Source: a virus. From it: DNA of 31,196 bases. Position numbers and translations under genes: made by a program. Within the stretch, counting starts at the first letter, position 1. Each line of letters begins with the position of its first letter. Under the pieces are notes generated by a model, which did not search any database, had not been told where the DNA came from, and saw only the letters and a list, made by a program, of their open reading frames with translations. The stretch spans positions 1 to 31,196 of the IMG/VR virus record IMGVR_UViG_3300035670_000905. One strand, given 5' to 3'. This document shows positions 7,178-12,660 of the stretch, in pieces.

Positions 7178-7754
7178 AAAACCAATCTTTATTTTTAATA
7201 AAATCGCTAAAATATCTTGCTTTTGTTTCAAATGGAGTCCAACCTTCTTTTAAATATCGATTGACTGTCGCAACCGCTAATCCTGTAATTCTCGATATTT
7301 CACTTTGATTTTTAATTGTTCGACTGAGCTGTTTTACCATTTCAAAATCTTGCATTCCCTTTTCATCATGGTAAGTTCCGCGCAAAGAATCAACTCGAAT
7401 GTTAATAGTTGTTGGCATTTCTTTGTTTGTTAAATACCCTATTTGCATCGTATCTAAGCAAACTAAAGCAAACAAATCAATTTCTTTTTCTTCATATCTT
7501 GTTTTACCGTTCGCGCCTGCTCTTTTTATGCTAAAGATATAAGCTGGAATTGGATTATCTCTTTGTTGTACAAAACGAGCCTTTTCAGTTGTCTTGACCT
7601 GTACTTTTAAAAGCTTTTCTCCTGTATCTAAAAGCACGTCATAAGGCAAACCTTGTTCACTTGGAAAAGCAATAAATCCTTTTAGAATTAAATCAGCACA
7701 AACTAAATATTCTCCAGCTTTGCCAATTTGCAATTGTTTTGAATCTCGTATCAT
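7167..7754 (-). CDS. PD-(D/E)XK endonuclease with HTH, intron-endonuclease type; probable insertion
   Basis: A 195-residue protein. Residues 9-60 match the PD-(D/E)XK fold of group I intron-associated (I-Ssp6803I-type) endonucleases: IGKAGEYLVCADLILKGF with Glu15, LPYDVLL with Asp39, and KVQVKTT with Gln52 and Lys54. Residues about 149-172 (NQSEISRITGLAVATVNRYL) look like a helix-turn-helix. It has its own promoter at 7778-7807, and just upstream lies a truncated methyltransferase start, so it appears to have entered the operon at the methyltransferase gene. It could be a free-standing homing endonuclease or the restriction half of a pair with the methyltransferase. Confidence 0.8.
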   Translation of the reverse strand: MIRDSKQLQIGKAGEYLVCADLILKGFIAFPSEQGLPYDVLLDTGEKLLKVQVKTTEKARFVQQRDNPIPAYIFSIKRAGANGKTRYEEKEIDLFALVCLDTMQIGYLTNKEMPTTINIRVDSLRGTYHDEKGMQDFEMVKQLSRTIKNQSEISRITGLAVATVNRYLKEGWTPFETKARYFSDFIKNKDWFYEI

Positions 7755-7777
7755 TGTAATTATATTTTTATTTAATA

Positions 7778-7807
7778 CAAAGATAGTTAAATAATTTGAT
7801 ATAACAA
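7778..7807 (-). promoter_or_regulatory. Bacteroidota-type promoter for the inserted endonuclease
   Basis: On the minus strand, TTG (7805-7807), a 19-base spacer and TATCTTTG (7778-7785), followed by the endonuclease ATG at 7754. It is an internal promoter within the leftward operon and lies just downstream of the truncated methyltransferase remnant, as expected if the nuclease arrived with its own expression signal. Confidence 0.7.
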
Positions 7808-7822
7808 TAGCTAAATCAATAT

Positions 7823-7918
7823 TTATTTTATTGCCAAATCAAAATAATTATCAGGATACCGTGCCATTAAATCCATGTTATCCTCGTTTGTTATCTGTAT
7901 TTTATCTGTTAGAATCAT
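7823..7918 (-). pseudogene. Truncated DNA methyltransferase N-terminus (remnant)
   Basis: A 31-codon frame from an ATG at 7918 to a TAA at 7823-7825. The ATG overlaps the helicase stop (ATGA), the normal coupling in this operon. It reads TDKIQITNEDNMDLMARYPD, then NYFDLAIK and a stop. This aligns without gaps to residues 12-39 of the intact methyltransferase (TDKIKIFNCDCMDLLSQTPD, then NYYSLALV), and similarity ends exactly before the DPPY catalytic motif. The plain reading is that an original methyltransferase gene followed the helicase and was cut off when the endonuclease gene and the present methyltransferase came in. It could still be translated as a short peptide. Confidence 0.8.
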
Positions 7919-9426
7919 TTTCTTTTAGTTTTATAAAATTCGTTCCATTTTCTAAGCACAGCAGCTTTTAAATCATCGCGGTTTATAGCATTCAATCCGT
8001 GTTTATTGTTTATATATTCAATACTATTAGTTTCTTTCAAAACCCTACTTTCAAATATAAAATAAACCCATTTGTCTTTATGACCGCGCTGTATTTTTAA
8101 CTGCCATAGGTCTTCTAATGTTCGGCTTTTTGCCTGCTCAGTACGTTTAATTTTCAATAGTTCGTCAAGTGTAGTTTCATCTTTTACGGCAACGCCTGCA
8201 ACCTGTTCAATTTCGTTAACCTTTATAGGCTCAACAAAACCGCAATAAGGACATGCAGCGTGTGTTTTTTCATAAGTTCTAAAGCATTCAGTACAGTCTT
8301 TGTATTCATTATCAATCTGTTCATCGGTATCTTTTCGTTTTCGCTTTTGCATTCCTTCCAATGTCCATTCCCTTGTCATTAGTGGGTGTCCATGTAGTTT
8401 CTGATTACCAACGTGGTCAAGTATTAAACATCTATCTTTGCCTGCCATTGGTCTTAATCCGCGCCCTACAATCTGTAAATATAAACTTAGTGACATTGTG
8501 CGGCGTAACATTCCAACAACGCTAACAGCTGGTATATCCGTACCTTCACTTATAAGGTCGCAAAACGTTAATATCTGAATATCGCGATTCGCGAATTGCG
8601 ATATAATTCTTTTAACCTCGTTTTCATCGAATGTTCCATTTATAGAAACAGCCTTAAAACCTGCTTCACAAAATGCCGCTGCGACGTTATCAGCATGTTT
8701 AATATTTACGCAACTATAAATAGCAGGTTCACCCGGTGCCAATCGTTTGTACTCTTCAACAGCATTTCCTGTAATCGCAGGCTTATCCATTTCTTTAAAT
8801 AAATCATCAGCTTTGTATTCGCCGTTTTTATCCTTTTTAATCTTAGTAAAATCCGCCAATGGTCGAAAATTATAATACTCAGGCATTACTAAATTACCCA
8901 TTTGCACTAATTCAGCTGGTAGCGGCCCTAATACCAAATCACTAAATACATCACCTAAGCCCTGTCCATCGCCGCGCCATGGTGTAGCAGTTACACCCAA
9001 AACATAAACAGAATCCGCGTAAAAATCTAAAATGTCTTTCCATGTACCAGCGTTTGAATGATGCGCTTCATCTATAATCAGTAAATCAGGTTGTGGCACT
9101 TCATTAAGCCTATTTTTTAAACTTTGAACGCTGCACACTTGCGCTGGTAAATAATACTGCTTTGTCCTATTTCCTGCAATAAATCCGTGCCTTAATCCGT
9201 ATCTTTTGCAACGCTCCGAAATCTGATTAACAAGGTTTTTTTTATGAACTAAGAAATAAACTCGCTTACCTTTATTAACTGCTTCAATAGCCATGTATAT
9301 AAACGTTTCAGTTTTGCCGCCGCCTGTGGGTAATACAAACAATACTTTTTTATTCCCCTGTCGGTAACTTTCTCTTATACCTTCGACGCTTTGTAATTGA
9401 TATGGCCGCAGCTGTATTGTGTTCAT
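7915..9426 (-). CDS. SF2 DEAD/DEAH-box helicase with zinc ribbon
   Basis: A 503-residue superfamily 2 helicase of the type related to UvrB and type I restriction motors. N-terminal LRPYQ (Q-motif-like), Walker A PTGGGKT (33-39), DEAH (119-122), TATPWR (146-151), a SEGTDIP motif V region (about 293-299) and QIVGRGLRP motif VI (318-326) are all visible. After the helicase core, four cysteines (378, 381, 392, 395 in CTEC and CPYC) form a likely zinc ribbon. Probably unwinds or remodels DNA during phage replication or recombination. It overlaps the HTH gene by 77 bases; the start is kept because the LRPYQ motif lies immediately after it. Confidence 0.88.
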   Translation of the reverse strand: MNTIQLRPYQLQSVEGIRESYRQGNKKVLFVLPTGGGKTETFIYMAIEAVNKGKRVYFLVHKKNLVNQISERCKRYGLRHGFIAGNRTKQYYLPAQVCSVQSLKNRLNEVPQPDLLIIDEAHHSNAGTWKDILDFYADSVYVLGVTATPWRGDGQGLGDVFSDLVLGPLPAELVQMGNLVMPEYYNFRPLADFTKIKKDKNGEYKADDLFKEMDKPAITGNAVEEYKRLAPGEPAIYSCVNIKHADNVAAAFCEAGFKAVSINGTFDENEVKRIISQFANRDIQILTFCDLISEGTDIPAVSVVGMLRRTMSLSLYLQIVGRGLRPMAGKDRCLILDHVGNQKLHGHPLMTREWTLEGMQKRKRKDTDEQIDNEYKDCTECFRTYEKTHAACPYCGFVEPIKVNEIEQVAGVAVKDETTLDELLKIKRTEQAKSRTLEDLWQLKIQRGHKDKWVYFIFESRVLKETNSIEYINNKHGLNAINRDDLKAAVLRKWNEFYKTKRK

Positions 9427-9598
9427 TTTCTAATTCGTTTAAGGCATCTAAAAGTTTAAAGTACATTGTTAATGTTTGTGGGTCGCCGTTTTTCCAATAT
9501 TCAAACGTTTGCCTACCTACTTCTGCCCGCCTGCAAAGTTCGCTTAGATTTATACCCAAATTATCACAGCGAATGTTAAATTTTTCAAATGTGTTCAT
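9350..9598 (-). CDS. Cro/C1-like HTH regulator, first gene of leftward operon
   Basis: An 82-residue protein with one helix-turn-helix at about residues 14-38 (LGINLSELCRRAEVGRQTFEYWKNGD) and a basic C-terminal tail (ITKRRRYKRK). Size and layout fit a Cro- or C1-type DNA-binding regulator without a protease domain. It is the first leftward gene from the divergent control region at 9600-9678, which carries two copies of TTTGTGCTA beside the facing promoters, so it probably regulates itself and the rightward recombination genes. The unusual 77-base overlap with the helicase keeps the two genes translationally linked. Confidence 0.75.
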   Translation of the reverse strand: MNTFEKFNIRCDNLGINLSELCRRAEVGRQTFEYWKNGDPQTLTMYFKLLDALNELENEHNTAAAISITKRRRYKRKLPTGE

Positions 9599-9619
9599 AA
9601 TTATTTTTGTTTTGTGCTA

Positions 9620-9627
9620 CAAAGTTA
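9620..9627 (-). promoter_or_regulatory. Leftward promoter (-7 box) for replication operon
   Basis: On the minus strand TAACTTTG lies 22 bases upstream of the HTH gene start and fits TAnnTTTG. A clear -33 TTTG at 19 bases is lacking, so the promoter may need activation or may be weak. The operator-like word TTTGTGCTA (9611-9619) covers the expected start point. Confidence 0.5.
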
Positions 9628-9638
9628 AAAACATTTTT

Positions 9639-9646
9639 TATATTTG
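9639..9646 (+). promoter_or_regulatory. Rightward promoter (-7 box) for recombination genes
   Basis: TATATTTG fits the -7 consensus and faces the exonuclease gene that starts at 9679. The nearest TTTG upstream (9611-9614) is too far for an ideal -33 spacing. The second copy of TTTGTGCTA (9643-9651) overlaps the end of this box. Confidence 0.5.
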
Positions 9647-9678
9647 TGCTATTATTTAATAAAAAATTTTAAAAATTT

Positions 9679-10437
9679 ATGACAAACAAAGATTATCATT
9701 CAAAAACGAACTACATATCTAAGTCACTTTTAGACTTAGTACACAAATCACCTGCACACTATATCAGTTATATAGAAGGTGAAAAACAAGAACCAACAGC
9801 TGCAATGATTTTTGGCAGCTTAGTTCATGGTGTTGTATTTGACCAAAACAATTACGCTGTATTGCCCGAAGGATTAGACCGCCGTACAAAAGAAGGTAAA
9901 GCTATTTATGATATGTTCATGCTGGCTAATAAAGGCACTGAGTTAATTGTAACGCAAGAACAATACGAACACGCACTAAATATTAAAAACGCTGTTTATA
10001 GTCACGAAAAGGCTGCACTATTATTACAACAAGGCGAAGCGGAAAAATCAGTATTTGGTAAAATTGAAGACTTTGACGCTAAGTGTCGCGTAGACTTTTT
10101 AAATACTAAGCATAATGTAATAGTTGACCTTAAAACAACAAACAGCGCCGCACCTGATGAGTTTGCAAAATCTGTTTGGAATTATCGCTATCATGTACAG
10201 GCCGCGTTTTATTTAGATTTAACAAAGGCTGAAAGATTTTTTTTCATAGCAGTTGATAAAGAAAAACCGTTTAATGTTGAACTTTACGAACTTGACAATG
10301 AAGCTATCGAAAAAGGTCGTATTGAATACAAAAAAGATATTGAAACTTTAAAAAAATGCTTAGATACCGGTAATTGGCACGGCTATACTGAAGATAAGAA
10401 AATACATATTATTTCATTGCCTAATTGGGCAAAATGA
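9679..10437 (+). CDS. RecE/YqaJ-type PD-(D/E)XK exonuclease
   Basis: A 252-residue protein matching the phage exonuclease family related to the RecE C-terminal domain (DUF3799-like). Visible features are ISKSLLDLVHKSPAHY (residues 13-28), FGSLVHGVVF with His50, RVDF with Asp139, VIVDLKTT with Asp150 and Lys152, and YRYHVQAAFYLD with the YxxQ motif. It should resect double-stranded DNA ends to produce single strands for annealing. The partner annealing protein is at 11660-12193, with a foreign-looking nuclease gene between them. The protein ends LPNWAK, a sequence encoded a second time at 10525-10545. Confidence 0.88.
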   Translation: MTNKDYHSKTNYISKSLLDLVHKSPAHYISYIEGEKQEPTAAMIFGSLVHGVVFDQNNYAVLPEGLDRRTKEGKAIYDMFMLANKGTELIVTQEQYEHALNIKNAVYSHEKAALLLQQGEAEKSVFGKIEDFDAKCRVDFLNTKHNVIVDLKTTNSAAPDEFAKSVWNYRYHVQAAFYLDLTKAERFFFIAVDKEKPFNVELYELDNEAIEKGRIEYKKDIETLKKCLDTGNWHGYTEDKKIHIISLPNWAK

Positions 10438-10455
10438 TTAACTAAACGCTAATAA

Positions 10456-10508
10456 TTAGATAAACTTTAGATAAACTTTAGATAAACTTAGATAAACTTT
10501 AGATATTA
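10456..10508 (+). repeat. Tandem repeat, unit TTTAGATAAAC, about five copies
   Basis: Copies lie at 10456-10465 (one base short), 10466-10476, 10477-10487, 10488-10497 (one base short) and 10498-10508 (diverged end). They fill the space between the exonuclease stop and the duplicated exonuclease tail. No coding function is apparent. They may be slippage products or binding sites. Confidence 0.8.
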
Positions 10509-10524
10509 TAAACTTGCAGTTGTA

Positions 10525-10545
10525 CTGCCTAATTGGGCTAAATAG
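10525..10545 (+). pseudogene. Duplicated 3' end of exonuclease gene (LPNWAK-stop)
   Basis: The bases read CTG CCT AAT TGG GCT AAA TAG, the same six residues and a stop as the end of the exonuclease gene, with third-position and stop-codon differences. The 13-base core TGCCTAATTGGGC is identical at 10418-10430 and 10526-10538. This looks like a left-over tail of an earlier or second exonuclease copy, placed just before the inserted nuclease gene. Confidence 0.65.
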
Positions 10546-10574
10546 TAAATTTATAAAAATAAAATGCTTATTTA

Positions 10575-10606
10575 TTTGAAATTATAAAAACTATTTACTA
10601 TTTTTG
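10575..10606 (+). promoter_or_regulatory. Bacteroidota-type promoter for KilA-N/nuclease gene
   Basis: TTTG (10575-10578), a 20-base spacer and TATTTTTG (10599-10606), 35 bases before the start at 10641. It gives the inserted gene independent expression. The 16 bases from the -7 box onward (10599-10614) recur exactly at 27064-27079. Confidence 0.65.
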
Positions 10607-10640
10607 TAAATATTATTTTATAACAATTAAATTTATTAAA

Positions 10641-11657
10641 ATGCTTACTCATGATTTATTTGGTGTTGAAATTATTGAAAATGAAAAAGGTTTTTTATCT
10701 GTTTCAGGTTTATCGCTTTCATATGACTTGATGAAAAAAAAATATGGATGGAATAATAGAAAAATTGAAGCTATTATGCAAACAGATAATTTTAAAAAAA
10801 TAATATTTGATATTATAAAATTTAATGATACAAATATTGAATTTGGTAATTTTGTAATTTCAGCACATGAATTAGGAATAGTAAAATTATTAAAAAAATT
10901 AGGTTATTGGAAAACAACAGGTGCAAGAAATACTAAATTAACAATGTGTGATAAAAAAATATGGAAATGTATTTATATTCATTTATTCCAAGAATTTACA
11001 GATTTAAACATGCCAAATTGGATAAGAGAAATTGAAATAGATACATATAAGTATAATATTAAAAGATTTGAAAGCAAAGAACAATACTTTATAGATAATT
11101 TTTTAAAAGAGATAAATTTTTTTTTAGATTCAGTTCCAATTAGACAATACAAAATTGATAATTATAGATATGATTTATTTATAGAAATATTTGGAAAACG
11201 TATTTTAATAGAATATAATGAAAAGCAACATTCAACAAATTCACAAATTGAAATAGATTATAAAAAAAGTCTTTTAGCTAATGAATGTGAATACTATTTA
11301 ATATATGTTCCTATAAATAAAGAGTATTGTATTAAAGAATCAATATTTGATATAATAAAAGGGCATGAAACATTAGATGAAAATTTAGAATTACTAAATT
11401 GTAGATTTTTTGAAATGAATGAAAAATTACAAGGCATTTTAACAAATTCTTTTCCACATATAAATTATAAAGTTTTTGTCGAAGCCATTAACAAAAAAGT
11501 TTTTGGAACTCACGTTGCAGGCATGAGAAATTTGGCAACTGCTAATGAACTTAAGAAAATAACTAAGTTAGAACAATTTATTACTAATAGTATTGAAATC
11601 GGTATGATTACTAACGATAATCAGATTATGAATGCAATACAAAAAATCAATATTTAA
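10641..11657 (+). CDS. KilA-N-like and DUF559/Vsr-like nuclease protein, probable mobile insertion
   Basis: A 338-residue protein. Residues about 15-120 resemble a KilA-N domain (KGFLSVSGL, then YWKTTGARNTKL and IWKCIYIHLFQEF). Residues about 165-225 look like a PD-(D/E)XK/Vsr-type nuclease: YRYDLFIEIF with Asp178, ILIEYNEKQHST with Glu191 and His197, DYKKSLLANE, and YYLIYVP. The last 60 residues (from about 278) are in visibly less AT-rich DNA than the rest, suggesting a mosaic gene. It has its own promoter and splits the exonuclease from the annealing protein. Combined DNA-binding and nuclease domains fit a free-standing homing-type endonuclease. No target was identified. Confidence 0.7.
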   Translation: MLTHDLFGVEIIENEKGFLSVSGLSLSYDLMKKKYGWNNRKIEAIMQTDNFKKIIFDIIKFNDTNIEFGNFVISAHELGIVKLLKKLGYWKTTGARNTKLTMCDKKIWKCIYIHLFQEFTDLNMPNWIREIEIDTYKYNIKRFESKEQYFIDNFLKEINFFLDSVPIRQYKIDNYRYDLFIEIFGKRILIEYNEKQHSTNSQIEIDYKKSLLANECEYYLIYVPINKEYCIKESIFDIIKGHETLDENLELLNCRFFEMNEKLQGILTNSFPHINYKVFVEAINKKVFGTHVAGMRNLATANELKKITKLEQFITNSIEIGMITNDNQIMNAIQKINI

Positions 11658-11659
11658 TT

Positions 11660-12193
11660 ATGACACATCTCACAAAACTTCCAACACTAAACGAACTTCT
11701 TACTGATAATGAAGACAGTCTTAAACAAAACGCGCTTACTGTTTTACTCAACCAAGACCCGCCCGCTAAATGGCTTACTGAACATCCAATGATTCGCGGA
11801 TATAAATACATTCCGATTGAAAAAATTGAATTTCTACTAACTAAAATTTATCCGCGTTGGTGGGTTGAAATTCGCAATACTCAGATAGTTGCCAATAGCG
11901 TTGTTGTAACCGTTCGTTTGCATGTTATAAATCCGCTTACAGGTGAAACTGAATGGCAAGACGGAATTGGTGCCGCACCTGTTCAAACTGACAAAGGAGC
12001 AGGCGCAACCGATTGGAATGCTGTAAAAACCGATGGCGTTCAAAAAGCCGCACCCGCCGCCGAAACTTACGCCGTTAAAGATGCTGCTGAAAAGTTTGGT
12101 AAAATATTTGGCCGCGATGTTGCACGTAAAAGCACTATGAATTATACTGATTTGCTTAAAAAATCTGATTTTAATAGCGAATTAGAAAAATAA
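11660..12193 (+). CDS. Rad52-like single-strand annealing protein
   Basis: A 177-residue protein. The central part, YKYIPIEKIEFLLTKIYPRWW, then VRLHVINPLTGE and WQDGIGAAPVQTD, and the end AAPAAETYAVKDAAEKFGKIFGRD, resembles the Rad52/Sak family of phage annealing proteins. It would coat single strands made by the exonuclease and pair homologous sequences, for replication-linked recombination. Its start lies two bases after the KilA-N gene stop. Ends in a Lys/Asp-rich tail. The assignment rests on motif resemblance and on the exonuclease neighbour. Confidence 0.75.
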   Translation: MTHLTKLPTLNELLTDNEDSLKQNALTVLLNQDPPAKWLTEHPMIRGYKYIPIEKIEFLLTKIYPRWWVEIRNTQIVANSVVVTVRLHVINPLTGETEWQDGIGAAPVQTDKGAGATDWNAVKTDGVQKAAPAAETYAVKDAAEKFGKIFGRDVARKSTMNYTDLLKKSDFNSELEK

Positions 12194-12197
12194 ATGT

Positions 12198-12302
12198 TAT
12201 ATTTGCGTATTGTTCTGCAGCCACAATAAGAACATAAAGATATTAAAAACCCTGAATGATATAGGTCGTGGTTGCCCTATTGATTTTGGGGTTTTGTTTT
12301 TT
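12198..12302 (+). ncRNA. Predicted small structured RNA with complementary hairpin loops and terminator
   Basis: A -7 box TATATTTG (12198-12205) is followed by hairpin 1, with stem TGTTCT/AGAACA (12211-12216 and 12229-12234). Hairpin 2 has stem ATAGG/CCTAT (12261-12265 and 12276-12280). The loop of hairpin 1 contains GCAGCCAC (12217-12224) and the loop of hairpin 2 contains GTGGTTGC (12268-12275). These can pair over eight bases with one G-U, a possible kissing interaction. Hairpin 2 is enclosed by AAAACCCT/GGGGTTTT (12246-12253 and 12288-12295) followed by a T-run, which fits an intrinsic terminator. The -33 box is poor, so read-through from upstream is an alternative source of the RNA. Confidence 0.55.
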
Positions 12303-12316
12303 AAAAAAATTATGTT

Positions 12317-12577
12317 ATGTTTGAAGTAAAAGTTAAAAGAAAAAGCGGTGAAATCGTTAAATTTATGGTTGACGATGCTGATTACTTAAGTGTTGTAGAT
12401 TACAAATGGTATTTTAGAGAAAACAGATTTATAAACTATCAAGGTAAATTATTACATCACTTACTTTTTAATCATAAAAATTTTAACAGAAAGTATAGTT
12501 TAGGCTTTAAAGATGGTAATATTTTCAATTATCAAAGGGATAATATAGTTTTTTATCATGGTAAATTTGAAAATTAA
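12317..12577 (+). CDS. Degenerate HNH/AP2-like homing-endonuclease-related protein
   Basis: An 86-residue protein. The layout follows small phage HNH proteins: VDDADYLSVVDYKWYF matches the DDEDYELLSKYKWY-type N-terminus, LLHHLLF the MHRLI segment, and KDGNIFNYQRDNIVF the NGNTLDNRRSNLR segment. The His that normally precedes the NGN motif is replaced (GFKDGN), so nuclease activity is doubtful. It lies between two predicted RNA units and may be a decayed mobile nuclease or a re-used DNA-binding protein. Another ATG five bases upstream is out of frame. Confidence 0.6.
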   Translation: MFEVKVKRKSGEIVKFMVDDADYLSVVDYKWYFRENRFINYQGKLLHHLLFNHKNFNRKYSLGFKDGNIFNYQRDNIVFYHGKFEN

Positions 12578-12596
12578 AAAAATACTATTACATTTG
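12566..12596 (+). promoter_or_regulatory. Near-perfect Bacteroidota-type promoter
   Basis: TTTG (12566-12569), a 19-base spacer and TACATTTG (12589-12596), the best match in the window. Its -33 box overlaps the last codons of the HNH-like gene. Transcription would begin near 12600 and run directly into a stem-loop ending in a T-run. Confidence 0.75.
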
Positions 12597-12599
12597 CCT

Positions 12600-12652
12600 T
12601 GTCAGCGGATAAACCGCTTAACCGCTGTTCTAAAAAGTGCAGCGGTTTTTTA
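12600..12652 (+). ncRNA. Short attenuator-like RNA with alternative hairpins and terminator
   Basis: The terminator is AACCGCTG/CAGCGGTT (12620-12627 and 12640-12647) followed by TTTTTT counted from 12646. An upstream CAGCGG (12603-12608) can pair either with CCGCT (12614-12618), leaving the terminator intact, or with CCGCTG (12622-12627), which would break it. The RNA is therefore either a very short transcript or a switchable leader for the downstream terminase operon. Nothing in the sequence tells which ligand or factor would act. Confidence 0.55.
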
Positions 12653-12660
12653 TTTGATAG

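Larger units (their letters stand above)
9611..9651 (+). repeat. Duplicated operator-like site TTTGTGCTA
   Basis: Two identical nine-base words at 9611-9619 and 9643-9651, 32 bases apart (about three helical turns), each placed at one of the two facing promoters. This is the arrangement expected for a repressor bound on one face of the DNA; the HTH protein encoded next door is the obvious candidate. Confidence 0.5.

Noticed and set aside
6506-7754. A proven restriction-modification system
   Set aside because: The nuclease and methyltransferase are adjacent, but the nuclease fits the intron-endonuclease family and the truncated remnant points to homing; a restriction role is kept only as an alternative.
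12211-12280. tRNA gene
   Set aside because: The hairpins do not make a cloverleaf: no seven-base acceptor stem, no T-loop GTTCGANNC and no CCA-compatible end.
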